Shown piece by piece: positions 34,365 through 47,155 of a DNA stretch of 64,000 nt (the stretch's first letter is position 1; each line of letters starts with the position of its first letter). The position numbers were made by a program, and so were the translations under genes. Source of the DNA: Bos javanicus. Lineage: Eukaryota; Chordata; Mammalia; Artiodactyla; Bovidae. Under the pieces are notes generated by a model. The model made no database searches and was not told the origin of the DNA. It worked only from the letters and a program-made list of their open reading frames with translations. The stretch lies in assembly GCF_032452875.1 (NCBI RefSeq), contig NC_083878.1, positions 61,175,378-61,239,377 on the forward strand, read 5' to 3'.

Positions 34365-34480
34365 TTCCTTCAAGGTAGAGACTATATTTTGATCATTTTT
34401 TCCTCTCTAGCTTCTAACACATTGTCTGGAACACACTAAGGGTTTAAAATATTTTAAATGAAAGGCCACAAATGAATGAG
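34365..34480 (+). repeat. L2 3' end fragment
   Basis: TTCAAGGTAGAGACTATATT, TGTCTGGAACACACTAAGGG and AAATGAATGAGTG follow the L2 terminus. Confidence 0.65.
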
Positions 34481-34837
34481 TGGGCTTCCCTCTCCTATTG
34501 TAGCCCACATTGGTCACTCTGACCTATTGTCTTGTTCCATTCATTTTGACCTTTATACTGTCTTATATTAATATGAGATGTGATGGTCCCATTTGATGGA
34601 CGAAATGCGATCTGGAGGAGACACATAATTCAGACCTTAAATAATTCAAGAGTAAATAATTCATGACACAAAAGTAATGAATATAAACTGTGTGTTGAGG
34701 GAGCATAGGTAAGTACTGACAGTGGATATTTCGTTTGTTTTAGGTCAGTAATGCCACAATCATTGTAACATACTTATGCTTTGACATTAACATATTTCTC
34801 CTCAGTATTTTTTTTAACTGTCATTAGAGCATTAAAT

Positions 34838-35111
34838 CGGAGAAGGCAATGGCACCCCACTCCAGTACTCTTGCCTGGAAAATCCCATGGGTGGAGGAGC
34901 CTGGTAGGCTGCAGTCCATGGGGCCGCTAAGAGTCGGACATGACTGAGCGACTTCTTTCACTTTTCACTTTCATGCATCGGAGAAGGAAATGGCAACCCA
35001 CTCCTGTGTTCTTGCCTGGAGAATCCCAGGGATGGGGGAGCCTGGTGGGCTGCCGTCTGTGGGGTCGCACAGAGGCGGACACGACTGAAGCGACTTAGCA
35101 GCAGCAGCAGC
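34838..35111 (+). mobile_element. BOV-A2 SINE dimer with 12-bp target duplication
   Basis: Two Bov-A monomers and an (AGC)n tail. AGAGCATTAAAT flanks it at 34826-34837 and 35112-35123. Low divergence suggests a recent insertion. Confidence 0.95.
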
Positions 35112-35123
35112 AGAGCATTAAAT

Positions 35124-35919
35124 GTATTTCCTTGCATGTTTAACTCAGTATTTTCTATTATATTTGCAGAGGACAATTACTTAAATTAATAGCACAGCAT
35201 GTTATGGCAGTTAAATTAAAAACACAGCTTATTTTGACTTCCTTAGTTACATTTTTTTAGCACATGTAAATTTCATTCCGAAATGAACTCTCAGAAGTTT
35301 TTGTTTGTTTGTTTGTTTGTTTTTAGCACCAGCACTGCCACTCTAAAAATGTTTGAGTAAAATATTTTTAAGATAATAAAAAATATTAAAATTTAACCTT
35401 AGTAATGTGTGAATAATAACTTAAGAGTAACCAAAGTGAATGTATTGTGTAAATATGGTACAAATAAAGGATGGTGGGTATTTTTATTTACCAGATAAAG
35501 TGGCAATAATAGAGCTTACATTCACTCTTCCTTGTAGCTTTAAAAATTGTTGATGCAATTTTTATAAAGGAAGGAATTATTTAAAAATTTCTCTATATTA
35601 AATATATCTTTATGTTATAATATGAATGCATAAAATACAGTCACATTATACCAATAAAATTATATATTATTTCCAGTAAAATTATATGGGCATATTATTT
35701 CTTCATATTTATATGAATATATATATAAGCTGCAAACTTCTTAAACAGACTGTTAGAATTATTTTGAGTATATCTTAGATTGATACCTAGGGGATCTTCA
35801 TTTAGCCTATGTTCTTATGGAGTATAGCTGTAAATCATTAGTAATTGATAAAGTATATCTTCTGAAATTACAGACTTTGCTTGAAGTAAAATTAAATTCA
35901 TGGTATATATTTAATTTAG
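35124..35919. other. Intronic sequence with a (GTTT)n run
   Basis: AT-rich; (GTTT)n microsatellite at about 35299-35323. Nothing else recognised. Confidence 0.5.
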
Positions 35920-35928
35920 ACTGATCAA

Positions 35929-36139
35929 GGGCTTCCCTGGTGGCTCAGCGGTAAAGAATTTGCCTGCAGTGCAGGAGATGCAGGTTCAATCCTTGAGTCA
36001 AGAAGATCCTCTAGAGAAGGAAATGGCAACCCACTCCAGTATTCTTGCCTGGAAAATCCCTTGGACAGAGGAGTCTGACGGGCTACAGTCCATGGGGTTG
36101 CAAAAGAGTTGGACATGACTTAGCAACTAAATGATACCA
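35929..36139 (+). mobile_element. Bov-tA SINE with 9-bp target duplication
   Basis: GGGCTTCCCTGGTGGCTCAG to GACTTAGCAACTAAATGATACC. ACTGATCAA flanks it at 35920-35928 and 36140-36148. Confidence 0.93.
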
Positions 36140-36148
36140 ACTGATCAA

Positions 36149-36512
36149 AAGCCTCTTCTGTATCTGAGATAAAATTCACTGCTAAGTGGATACAGGGACT
36201 GGCTGTTAGGTAGGAACCTTTTATTGAAGTTACCCATATAGATGTTTTCTGCAGAGGTGCAGTATGCATGAATGGGTAGTTGGAAAAATCACTGAAATGT
36301 AGTGGGAGTGATAGACATTGGAACTGAACAGACAAAGCCTTTTAATATGAAGTTTACTGTAGCAGGTACTCAAAATTATATATGGTTTCAAAACAATTAG
36401 TACCTCTCTCTATGTGGCAACCTCACAGTACTTGAATGAGGATTTGTTCATTTGATCATCTTTGGGATTCATGTTGAATTTCTGAATATACACCAACAGA
36501 AATGGGAGAAAA
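36149..36512. other. Intronic sequence, nothing recognised
   Basis: No feature recognised. Confidence 0.45.
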
Positions 36513-36561
36513 AAGTGACATTGTCACATAAAGTGACATTGTCACATTAAGTGACAAAGTC
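36513..36561. repeat. 18-bp tandem repeat of palindromic units
   Basis: AAGTGACATTGTCACAT is repeated, then a third partial AAGTGACAAAGTC. Each full unit contains the small inverted repeat GTGAC-ATT-GTCAC. Confidence 0.85.
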
Positions 36562-36607
36562 TTACTGAATGTAGCTAAGAAGATTTGATTTAAATGAAGC
36601 AGTGTAC

Positions 36608-36866
36608 TGCTACTGCTGCTAAGTCATTCCAGTCGTGTCTGACTCTGTGCGACGGCAGCCCACCAGGCTCCCCCGTCCCTGGGATTCTCCAGGCAAGAAC
36701 ACTGGAGTGGGCTGCCATCTCCTTCTCCAATGCAGGATAGTGAAAAGTGAAGTCGCTCAGTCGTGTCCGACTCCTAGCGATCCCATGGACTGCAGCCTAC
36801 TAGGCTCCTCCGTCCATGGGATTTTCCAGGCGAGAGTACTGGAGTGGGGTGCCATTGCCTTCTCTG
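36608..36866 (-). mobile_element. BOV-A2 SINE dimer with 12-bp target duplication
   Basis: Minus-strand dimer. GAAGCAGTGTAC flanks it at 36596-36607 and 36867-36878. It lies 1.5 kb from an inverted copy at 34838-35111. Confidence 0.94.
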
Positions 36867-36878
36867 GAAGCAGTGTAC

Positions 36879-37383
36879 AAAAAAGCATTATTGGGGAAAT
36901 CAAACATCATGAGAAACCTGAAAGTTCCCTGGTATACTTATAATTGTTGCAGAGATTGGCAGTGATTCTAGTTAGGTTTAACCAGACATTCAGACTCACA
37001 GGACCCAAATAGCGCAAGCTTGGCATTAAACTCATTTAGAAGGATATTGGACAAGAAACAGCATTCAGCAGAGCATTCCTCTTTCACTGGAGTTTTCAAT
37101 GGCAGCCCAGTTGCTATTCTTTGATCTCTACCCCCAAATGACAACTTGGGTACAAGGAGATTAGATCCATATAGTTAGAAACAGGGATTATCTTGGCTTA
37201 CAATATTTATGATGCCCAAGAACTAATAGCTTTTGTAACAGTTTGATAAGTATAGTTTCCAGGGTCCCTGTGAGGGACATGCTCAATTACATGCATATCC
37301 ACAATCAGCGAAGGTCAAACCGTGGCCTTCCATTAGGTATGTAGTTCATTTAGAGTCCTCCCATCCAGATGCAGGGTGAATCA
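36879..37383. other. Intronic sequence, unclassified
   Basis: Less AT-rich than its surroundings; may be an old LTR-related sequence but I could not assign it. Confidence 0.4.
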
Positions 37384-37590
37384 AAGGCTTCCCTGGTGAT
37401 TCAGCTGGTAAAGAATCTGCCTACAATGCAGGAGACTTGGATTTGATTCCTGGCTGGGGAAAATCCCTGGAGAAGGGAATGGCAACCCATTCCAGTATTC
37501 TTGCCTGGGAAATCCCATGGATAGAGGAGCCTGGTAGGTTACAGTCCATGGGGTTGCGAAGAGTCCGGCATGACTGAGTGAGTAACACAC
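37384..37590 (+). mobile_element. Bov-tA SINE
   Basis: GGCTTCCCTGGTGATTCAGC to GCATGACTGAGTGAGTAACAC, with a short (CA)n tail to about 37605. Confidence 0.92.
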
Positions 37591-37605
37591 ACACATACAC
37601 ATATC

Positions 37606-38570
37606 CAGAACAGTTTATATATCAGGATTTATTTTTACCATGAGCAATATTGCCTGGTGTTTGTTAATCCTTTTTCTATAGTTGGTAAAGTTAATTCAGG
37701 AGGAGGAAGAGAAAGTGACATATTGGCTACCTTCAGGGAACATAATCTTACAGCACAGATGGTAGTAGAGAAGATAGCAGTTCATATTTGAGGATCTAGA
37801 GTTGATTATGGTATGACTCAGCCCTCTGAGATTAAATGTCCTACTTGCTAGGGTTATCGATAGGGATAAATAGGTCTCTTTTCTTAGATTAAAAGGTTTC
37901 TCAGAATTAACCTGGGGCTCTGGTCGGAAAATACATCTATTAATTTGTCCGTTTTTTTTACTTCTGGTTTTTTGCTTCTGGGGTTTACACTCTGGTACTT
38001 AGGAGACAAATTAACAAAATCATAGAATTGCTGTGGACTCTATAAAGTAACAATAAATTAAAATGACCACCTATTTTGGAAATCTGTGTGAAGGATGATA
38101 ATTTCTGGAATATCGCATCTGTTATTTAGGTTGTAAGGTTGGAAAATAGAAGCAGAGAGGTGGGGCATTTCTAGTGTCTTGAGCTAAAAAGTTTGCAAGG
38201 TATCAAGCTAACTCTTAAAGGAGTTTGAGACACTAGGATGAGAGACTGAAGATAGCAAGAACATTTCTTCTCAGTGTTTAGAACTCAAATGTATCAACTG
38301 AAAGAATAGTAGAAGTGGCCGAAGATAGAAACTACAAATTCAGCCTGCTTTCTATGTGACTCTTAAACCATAATGCTGCTTGGTTGGTACTAAAGACAAC
38401 TGAACATTATCTAGCACCCCAAGCAAGACTCTGGGAGAATTCTGTGGATACTGAGAGTCCATCTGACAGAACCACAAGGGAAGTAAGAACTCTGAAGGAG
38501 AAGTTGGACGATCTCCAGTATTTATTTAGGAAAGAGACAAGAGACAATTAATATTCTAAGTACCCATATG
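37606..38570. other. Intronic sequence, unclassified
   Basis: No supported gene or family. Confidence 0.4.
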
Positions 38571-40792
38571 CATTCTTTAAGGATTTATCCTAGAAATGCA
38601 AGGTTGCTTTAACCATAGTAACAGAATAAAGGAGAAAAATCATGTAATTACCTCAATAGATGCAAAAAGGAACATTTGAAAAAATTCAATACCAATTTCT
38701 CAGCAGTTTTAATATAAAGGAATTTCTTCATTTTGATAAATGGCATCTGTGGTGAGCTAACATCATATATAATGATGAAACACTGAACACTTTTCCTCCA
38801 GAGATTGGGATCAAGGCCAGGATGTTTACTGTCTCCACTTTTATTCAATATTGTATTGAAGACCTTAGCAAGGGCACATGATACAAAATCAATATAGAAA
38901 ATTTATATTTTTGTATATGAACAGTAAACATTTGGAAGATAAGGTTAATGAAACAATTTCATTTACAAAGGAGGCTGAAAGTAACATAGACTTCTTCAAA
39001 ATGAATTTAGCAAAAGATGTAGAAAAACCTCTACCCTGAAAGCTATACTACATTATTGAAGGTAATTAAAGAAGATCTTATTAAATAGAGATTCTATGTT
39101 CATAGATTAGAGAACTCAATATTGTAAAGATGTTATCTTCTCCCCAAATAGATCTATGTTCAACTCAGTGCCATTCATAATCCTAGCAGGCTTTTTTTTC
39201 TGACTGTGCTGGGTTCTTCATTGTGGTGCATGGGCTTCTCTTGTTGCAGAGCACAGGCTCTAGAGCATGGGCTTTAGTAGTTCTGGAGTGCGGACTCTAG
39301 TTCTGGCATACAGGCTCTCAAGCATGCAGGGTCACTAATTGCGGCATGCTCACATAGTTGTGGTGTGCTGGCTTATTTGCCCTGCGGCATGTGGGATCCT
39401 GGTTCCCTAATCGGAGAATGAACCCAAGTTCCCTGCATTGGAAGGCGGATTTTTAACTGCTAGACCATCAGGAAGTCCCTTAGCAAGCTTTTTAAAGAGT
39501 AGACATTGATAGCTGATTCTGAAATACAGTTGGATTTATAAAGGAACTGAATAGCCCAAACAATATTGAAAAGGAACAGAATTGTTAATACTGTCTGACA
39601 TCAAGATTTACTATAAAGCTGTGGTAATTAAGATAGTATGGTGTTGGCATAGGAAAGATGAGTGGAACAAAACATGAAGTCCTGAAATAGAAACGTCTTT
39701 GGTGAATTAATTTTAGCAAAGGTACAGGACAGTTCAGTAAAGAAAAGGTTTTCAACAAATTATGCTGAAACACCTAGATATCTGTATGGAATGAGTCTCA
39801 ATTCCCACATATATACAAACATTAATTCAAGGTAAATCATGGACCTAAATGTAGAAGCTAAAACTATAAAGCCTCTGGAAAAAAAGAGACTATATTTGTG
39901 GCCTAAGAGTGGACAGAAGGTTCTTATATTACACAAGACACAGAAAGTAACAACCATGAAAGAAAAATTTGATGAATTGACTTTGTCAAACTTTAAGATG
40001 CATACTATTGAAATAGGCCAATAAGAAAATGTATGGGCAATTTACAGACTAGAAGAAAATACTCAAAATGCATATATCTGACTTGTATCTGGAATAGGTT
40101 ATTTTAATGTCCTCTAACTCAATAATAAAAAGACAACCCCCCCTTTTTTTGTGTGTGGTAATGGGCAAGGATTTGAACCTGTGGTTCATGAAGAAAGATA
40201 CATCGTTAGCCAGTAAGCATTAGAAAATCTTGTTAGAGTCACTTGTCATCAGGGAAAAGCAAATTAAAATCATCATGAAATATAGCTCCACATTCCCCAA
40301 GTGGTTAAAATTTTAAAAACTGGCAATAAATTCTCAGTGTTGGTAAGGATGTGGACCTACTGGAACTCTCATCCATTGTTCATGAAGAGTATAATAGTAA
40401 GGTCACTTGGGAAGTTTCTTATAAACACTAGAGATATACCTAGGGCATATGTTTATAAAAATAAACATTAATAACGTTAATAAATATTATAAAAATGTAC
40501 CCTCTGACCAAGCATTCCGCTCCTTGTGGAGTGGAATCTTTATCCTTAAGAAAACATGTATCCAGAAAAGACTAGCATAAAAATGTTCATAATATTTTAT
40601 TCATAAGAGCCCCAAACTGGAAACAGCTCAGGTATATGTACATCAACAACAATATGGCTGAAGCATATTATATTTGTGAATGCAATACTATTCAGCAATA
40701 AAAATGAACTACTGATGTGTTCAGCAACATGGCTAGATCTCAAAACTATCATGCTGAGTGAAAAAGGATTTACATAAGTGTATGTGCTATAT
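38571..40792 (+). mobile_element. L1 ORF2 remnant, host of SINE and BovB insertions
   Basis: L1 order on the + strand: ATCAAGGCCAGGATGTTTAC (RT region), CTGTGGTAATTAAGATAGTA, then GAACTACTGATGTGTTCAGC and TCATGCTGAGTGAAAAAGGA. It is cut by a CHR SINE at 39197-39480 and by BovB at 40793, and resumes at 44391 (ACTGTATGATTCCATTTACA). Confidence 0.85.
39197..39480 (-). mobile_element. CHR-2-type SINE nested in L1
   Basis: Minus strand, head GGGACTTCCTGATGGTCTAG at right. Flanks TAGCAGGCTTTTT (39184) and TAGCAAGCTTTTT (39481) are a 13-bp target duplication with one change. Confidence 0.88.
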
Positions 40793-42108
40793 TCTGTACT
40801 CTAAGGCCAAATTTGCCTGTTAATCCAGGTGTCTCTTGACTTCCTACTTTTGTATTCCAGTCCCCTATAATGAAAAGGACATCTTTTTTGGGTGTTAGTT
40901 CTAGAAGGTCTTGCAGGTCTTCACAGAACCAACCGTTCAACTTCAGCTTCTTCAGTGTTACTGGTCGCGGCATAGCTTGGATTACCGTGATATTGAATGA
41001 TTTGCCTTGGAAACAAACAGATCATTCTGTCGTTTTTGAGATTGCATCCAAGTACTGCATTTCGGACTCTTTTGTTGACTATGATGGCTACTCCATTTCT
41101 TCTAAGGGATTCTTGCCCACAGTAGTAGATAAAATGGTCATCTGAGTCAATTTCACCCATTCCAGTCCATTTTAGTTTGCTGATTCCTAAATGTCGATGT
41201 TCACTCTTGCCATCTCCTGTTTGACCACTTCCAATTTGCCGCAATTCATGGATCTAACATTCCAGGTTCCTATGCAATATTGCTCTTTACAGCATTGGAC
41301 TTTGCTTCTGTCACCAGTCACATCCACAACCGGGTGTTGTTTTTGCTTTGGCTCCATCTGTTTATTCTTTCTGGAGTTATTTCTCCACTGATCTCCAGTA
41401 GCATATTGGGCACCTACCAACCTTCGGAGTTCATCTTTCAGTGTCCTATCTTTTTGCCTTTTCATACTGTTCAGGGGTACTCAAGGCAAGAATACTGAAG
41501 TGGTTTGCCATTCCTTTCTCCAGTAGACCACATTTTTTCAGAACTCTCCACCATGACCTGTCCATCTTGGGTGGCACTACACGGCATGGCTCACAGTTTC
41601 ATTGAATTAGACAACGCTGTGGTCCATGTGATCAGATTGGTTAGTTTTCTGTGATCGTTTTCAATCTCTCTGCCCTCTGATGGAGAAGGATAAGAGTCTT
41701 ACGGAAACTTCCTAATGGGAGAGACTGACTGAGGGGGAAACTGGGTTTTGTTCTGATGGGTGGGGCCATGCTCAGTACATCTTATATCCAATTTTCTGTT
41801 GATGGGTGGAGCTGTGTTCCCTCCTGGCTATTTACCGGGGACCAAATTATGTGGAGTTAATGAAGATAATGGTGACCTCCTTCAAAAGGTCCCATGCATG
41901 CACTGCTGCACTCAGTACCCCCAGCCCAGCAGCAGGCCACCACTGACCCATGTCTCCGCTGCAGATTTCTGGACACTTCTGGGCAAATCTGGGTCAGTCT
42001 TTTGTGGGGTCACTACTCCTTTCTCCTGGGTCCTGGTGTGCACAAGGTTCTGTTTGTGCCCGCCAAGAGTCTATTTCCTGACTGCTCTATGGTGGGGTTA
42101 ATGGCGAC
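40793..42108 (-). mobile_element. Inverted 5' segment of the BovB copy
   Basis: On the minus strand it runs from the 5' UTR-like part (42108) through the endonuclease start and stops after GGCCTTAGAGTACAGA at 40793. The open frames here on either strand are BovB-derived. Confidence 0.9.
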
Positions 42109-44390
42109 CTGGTCATAGCAAACGCCCTTTTCCAACAACACAAGAGAAGACTCTACACATGGACGTCACCAGATGGTCAATACCAAAATCAGATTGATTA
42201 TATTCTTTGCAGCCAAAGATGGAGAAGCTCTATACAGTCAGCAAAAACAAGACTCAGAGCTGACTGTGGCTCAGATCGTGAAACCTTGTTGCCAAATTCA
42301 GACTTAAATTGAAGAAAGTGGGGAAAACCACTATACCATTCAGGTGTGACCTAAGTCAAATCCCTTAGGATTATACAGTGGAAGTGAGAAATAGATTCAA
42401 GGGATTAGATCTGATAGATTGCCTGATGAACTGTGGATGGAGGTTGGTACAGGAGGGAGGGATCAAGACCATGCCCAAGAGAAAGAAATGCAAAAAAGCA
42501 AAATAGCTGTCTGAGGAGGCCTTACAAATAGCTGTGAATAGAAGAGAAGTGAAAAGCAAAGGAGAAAAGGAAAGATACACCCATTTGAATGCACAGTTCC
42601 AAAGAATTGCAAGGAGAGATAAGAAAACCTTCCTCAGTGATCAGTGCAAAGAAATAGAGGAAAACAATAGAATGGGAAAGACTAGAGATCTCTTCAAGAA
42701 AATTAGAGATACCAAGGCAACATTTCATGGAAAGATGGGCTCGATAAAGGACAGAAATGGTATGGACCTAACAGAAGCAGAAGATATTAAGAAGAGGTGG
42801 CAAGAATACACAGAAGAACTATACAAAAAAGATCTTCACACCCAGATAATCATGATGGTGTGATCACTCACCTAGAGCCAGACATCCTGGAATGTGATGT
42901 CAAGTTGGCCTTAGGAAGCATCACACGAACAAAGCTAGTGGAGGTGATGGAATTCCAGTTGAGCTATTTCAAATCCTAAAAGATGGTGCTGTGAAAGTGC
43001 TGTACTCAATAACCAGCAAGTTTGGAAAACTCAGCAGTGGCCACAGGACTGGAAAAGGTCAGTTTTCATTCCAATCCCAAAGAAAGGCAATGCCAAAGAA
43101 TGCTCAGACTACCGCACAATTGCACTCATCTCACACGCTAGTAAAGTAATGCTCAAAAATCTCCAAGCCAGGCTTCAACAGTCCATGAACTGTGAACTTG
43201 CTGGTTTTAGATGTTCAAGCTGGTTTTAGAAAAGACAGAGGAACCAGAGATCAAATTAACAACATTCCCTGGATTATCAAAAAAGCAAAAGAGATTCAGA
43301 AAAACATCTGTTTCTACTTTTTGACTATGTCAAAGTCTTTGACTGTGTGGATCACCACAAATTGTGGAACATTCTGAAGAGATGGGAATACCAGACCACC
43401 TCACCTGCCTCCTGAGAAATCTGTATGCAGGTCAGGAAGCAATGTTAGAACTGGACATGGAACAACAGACTGGTTCCAAATAGGGAAAGGAGTATGTCAA
43501 GGCTGTATATTGTCACCCTGCTTATTTAACTTATATACAGAGTACATCATGAGAAACACTGGGCTGGATGAAGTACAAGCTAGAATCAAGATTGCTGGGA
43601 GAAATATCAGTAACCTCAGATATGCAGATGACACCACCCTTATGGTAGAAAGCGAAGAAGAACTAAAGAGCCTCTTGATGAAAGTGAAAGAGGAGTGTGA
43701 AAAAGTTGGCTTAAAGCTCAACATTCAGAAAACTAAGATCATGGCATCCGGTCTCATCACTTCATGGCAAATAGATGGGGAAACAGTGGCTGACTTTATT
43801 TTTGGGGGCTCCAAAATCAGTGCAGATGGTGACTGCAGCCATGAAATTAAAAGACGCTTGCTCCTTGGAAGGAAAGTTATGACCAACCTAGACAGCATAT
43901 TGAAAAGCAGAGACATTACTTTGCCAACAAAAGTCCGTCTAGTCAAGACTATGGTTTTTCCAGTGGTCATGTATGGATGTGAGAGTTGAACTATAAAGAA
44001 AGCTGAGCACTGAAGAATTGATGCTTTTGACCTGTGGTGTTGGAGAAGACTCTTGAGAGTCCCTTGAACTGCAAGGAGATCCAGCCAGTCCATCCTAAAG
44101 GAAATCAGTTCTGGGTGTTCATTGGAAGGACTAATGTTGAAGCTGAAACTCCCAATACTCTGGCCGCCTGATGTGAAGAACTAACTCATTTGAAAAGACC
44201 CTAATGCTGGGAAAGATTGAAGTCAGGAGGAGAAGGGAATGACAGAGGATGAGATGGTTGTATGGCATCACCAACTCAATGGAAATGAGTTTGAGTCAAC
44301 TCCGGGAGTTGGTGATGTACAGGGAGGCCTGGTGTGCTGCAGTCCATGTGGTTGCAAAGAATCAGACACAACTAGTGACTGAACTGAATT
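40793..44390 (+). mobile_element. Near full-length BovB with inverted 5' third
   Basis: About 3.6 kb. 40793-42108 is the BovB 5' region and endonuclease start on the minus strand (YCIGTWNVRSMNCGKLEVVK on that strand). 42109-44390 is the rest on the + strand: end of endonuclease (DGQYQNQIDYILCSQRW), reverse transcriptase with the LRYADDTTLM catalytic motif near 43617-43647, and the 3' end. The two parts are nearly contiguous in the element, with only some 45 bp missing at the junction. The L1 host sequence is interrupted once, with TATGTGCTATAT (40781) and TATGTACTGTAT (44391) as a decayed 12-bp target duplication. Frameshifts make it inactive. Confidence 0.9.
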
Positions 44391-44640
44391 TATGTACTGT
44401 ATGATTCCATTTACATGATGTTCTGGAAGAGGCAAAACTAATCTGGTGTTAAAAATATTAGCATAGTGTCAGCTAGTGTATTTGGAGATTGTCTGAAAAG
44501 AGGCATGACAGAATTAGTGGGAATTTGGTGGTGGTGTAGTACTCTGCCTCTTGTGTCACATGGATGTATATACATTTGTCAAAATTCATTGAACTGTACA
44601 TTTTAAGATTTATACCTTTCATATATGTGCATGAGTAAAA
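44391..44640 (+). repeat. Resumed L1 3' portion
   Basis: TATGTACTGTATGATTCCAT, CTGGAAGAGGCAAAACTAAT and GTACATTTTAAGATTTATAC continue the L1 that BovB split. Confidence 0.75.
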
Positions 44641-44721
44641 TGCTGGAAGGTAATGTGAGAATTATAATAAATTCATTAGATTAGTAAGAAAATGAATGAT
44701 TTCAACTTTCTGATTTATTGA

Positions 44722-45290
44722 TCTACTGTGTGGTAGCTAGTCTTCAAAGATTGTCCTCCAGTGAGTGAAACGGACCTCCCAGTATTCATGCCCTTTTGTA
44801 GCCCCCTCCCTGTCTTCTGGGCTGGTTCCATAAATCACTTTTAATCAATAGAACGCAGTGAGGAAGTGACATTCTGTAACTTCCAAAGCTAAGTTGTAGC
44901 TTCTACCTGAGCCCCTTGTAGTGCATTTTGTGGGAGATACCAGATGCCATATAAAATGTCCCGCTACCCGGGATTGCTGTGTTGAAAGGAAACCCCAAAA
45001 TACCCATATTGACAGCTGTTTACAGTGGGGGGTGGGGAGGAGAGAGAGATGCCTGAACAGTCTTCAGTTGTTCCAGCCTCTCAGCTGAAACACCAAACAT
45101 GCGTTTGAAGAAACAGTTTTAGACATCCAGCCCAGTTCAGTGTTTTGGTGATTTAATCCCAAGCCACTCTCTAACTGCAATGAACCACTTGGCTGAGTCC
45201 AGTCAATCCACAGAACTGTGAAAGATGATAATTTGTTTTAAGCCACGAAATTTTAGGTTGGTAGCTAAAACTAACGTTTCTAGAGATAAA
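44722..45290 (+). mobile_element. MLT1 (ERVL-MaLR) LTR remnant
   Basis: GTGTGGTAGCTAGTCTTCAA, CAGTATTCATGCCCTTTTGT, GGGCTGGTTCCATAAATCAC, AGAACTGTGAAAGATGATAA and TTTTAAGCCACGAAATTTTA give the characteristic MLT1 order from U3 to the poly-A region. Ancient and diverged. Confidence 0.82.
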
Positions 45291-46489
45291 TGAAATGTAT
45301 TGTACATAGATACATAATACATACACATGTAGATATATGGATAGATATAAGATAAACACTAGATTAAAAACACAATTGCCAAAATTTAAAAATAAGGTGT
45401 ATGTCTTTCTGCCTTTATAAAAATTATGGCTAGTATTAGGACTTTAATTCAGTTTATAAATTCATTCATTTGCAATATGATCTGCTAATGGGATTGAAAA
45501 TCACATTATTAAACATATTAGTTATATCCATAAATCAAATATTTATGGGCTTAAAGCCTATGAGAAAAGTGACGTCCTTGGAAACTTGATCTATGTCAAG
45601 AGGTTGCAGTGTTACCATCTTAAAATGAGATATGCCTGTACTGAATCCTATACTTTGGAGGGAAGAATGAGGATGCTACAAGATTTGTAGGTATGTTGTA
45701 GCTCTAGGTAGCCCCCACCCCACCCCCACACTGGCCCTTTTAACTCCACTACAGTCTTTCTTAAAAAGAAAAACCCACCTATTCTTTGTGACAGTACTTC
45801 CATCCCCCTGTTTTGGTCCAGTGTGATAATCTCTCATGGTCAATTTCTATCTTCTTTTGCCTTCCTAACAATAAAGAAGAGTCTCAAATTACTTGACCCT
45901 GTGCTTCGATTGCTTGCCCCTAATTTAGTTTGCCTTCTTATTCTCACCAATATGAAACAAGTCTAGATGGACACACTGTTACCAATGACTTAATACTGCA
46001 CTATAGGTTTATTGCTCAATTTCAGTAGTGCTAGGGTAGGTAGAAATTATATTTGTGCTATTACATATCATTATTAAATAACATTTTCCAACGTATAGAC
46101 TTTTGGTGAAATAAATCTTTAATAAATAATAAAATATATAAATATATTGGGCCAGGGAATTTTTTTGATCAGGGTGGTATATTACTAGGAAAGTGTCCCA
46201 CATAAAAAAATTCTGGGAATTTGTGTTGTGAACCTCCTTTTAAAGTTTTAACTTCTGTTTTTCTGATTATACATGTAAAACATATTGACTGCAAGAAATT
46301 TGGAAGTAACAGAAAAGTACTTTTTTTTTTAAAGGAGAAATATATAACAAAATTTGTATTTTAGGCTCTGCATCGGCATATGCAAATACCAATTGACTTA
46401 TTTTCATAAGTTTCACAGGCAACTGTAGCTTGGTATGGCCAAACTGAATAGCCCCCTCTATAGTTCCAGAACTAATGTCCACACAGTCA
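45291..46489. other. Intronic sequence, nothing recognised
   Basis: AT-rich with a C-rich spot at 45705-45735. No feature assigned. Confidence 0.45.
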
Positions 46490-47155
46490 CCCAAGACAGA
46501 AACTTGGCAGGTATCCAAGATTCCTTTCCCCACTCCCCATGTCAAATTAAAACCTTCAAAACTTTCGTCTTAATTTATTCTTTAATTAGCAAATATTTAC
46601 TAAGTCCCTCCCTTCATGAAATGGTGATGCTGAACTGCTCATCTTTTATCTTCCTATCCTGTTTTATTCAGTTGTTGCTACCATGTTGCTCCTGGAATGG
46701 ATGTTTCTAAAATATGCGTTTGATCTTACAATGGCTTCTCAGAGCTTTCAGAGTAAACTTCACATTCTTCATTTTGGTCACTGTAACCTTCATGACACCA
46801 CATTGGCCAACCTCATCTCATTCCATTCCCCATCCCTGGCATCTTAACCCCCAAGCAACTTGCTGTTCCTCAGGTATATCATATTCTCATTTGCTTCCAT
46901 TGCATCGTTGTGGAAGGCCCTCCCCTTTCTCTTTTAATAATAACATTGATATCTATTTGTCTTATTTTCACTCAATAACTCCAGGAAGCCTTGCCAACCT
47001 CAGCCTGAGTTATACGCCTCTCTTCCAGTTTCACTTAGCCTACGATGCATGTCTCAATTATAACATATATTTATCATATATTGCCTTACTTATCTATCTG
47101 CCTCTCCAAAGTATAATAGGTACTTGAGAAATGTTTATTATGTAGATAAATGGTA
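46490..47155 (+). mobile_element. L2 LINE remnant
   Basis: ATCCAAGATTCCTTTCCCCA, TTACAATGGCTTCTCAGAGC, CTTGCTGTTCCTCAGGTATA and TTGTGGAAGGCCCTCCCC follow the well-known L2 3' coding and tail order. The 137-codon open frame inside is a relic of this element. Confidence 0.75.

Noticed and set aside
41760..42101. 113-codon plus-strand frame in GC-richer DNA
   Set aside because: Antisense of the BovB 5' region; no start or splice evidence.
43510..43989. 159-codon reverse transcriptase frame as a gene
   Set aside because: Internal part of the rearranged BovB; upstream and downstream frames are disrupted.
46714..47127. 137-codon plus-strand frame
   Set aside because: Falls in an L2 remnant and follows its sequence order.
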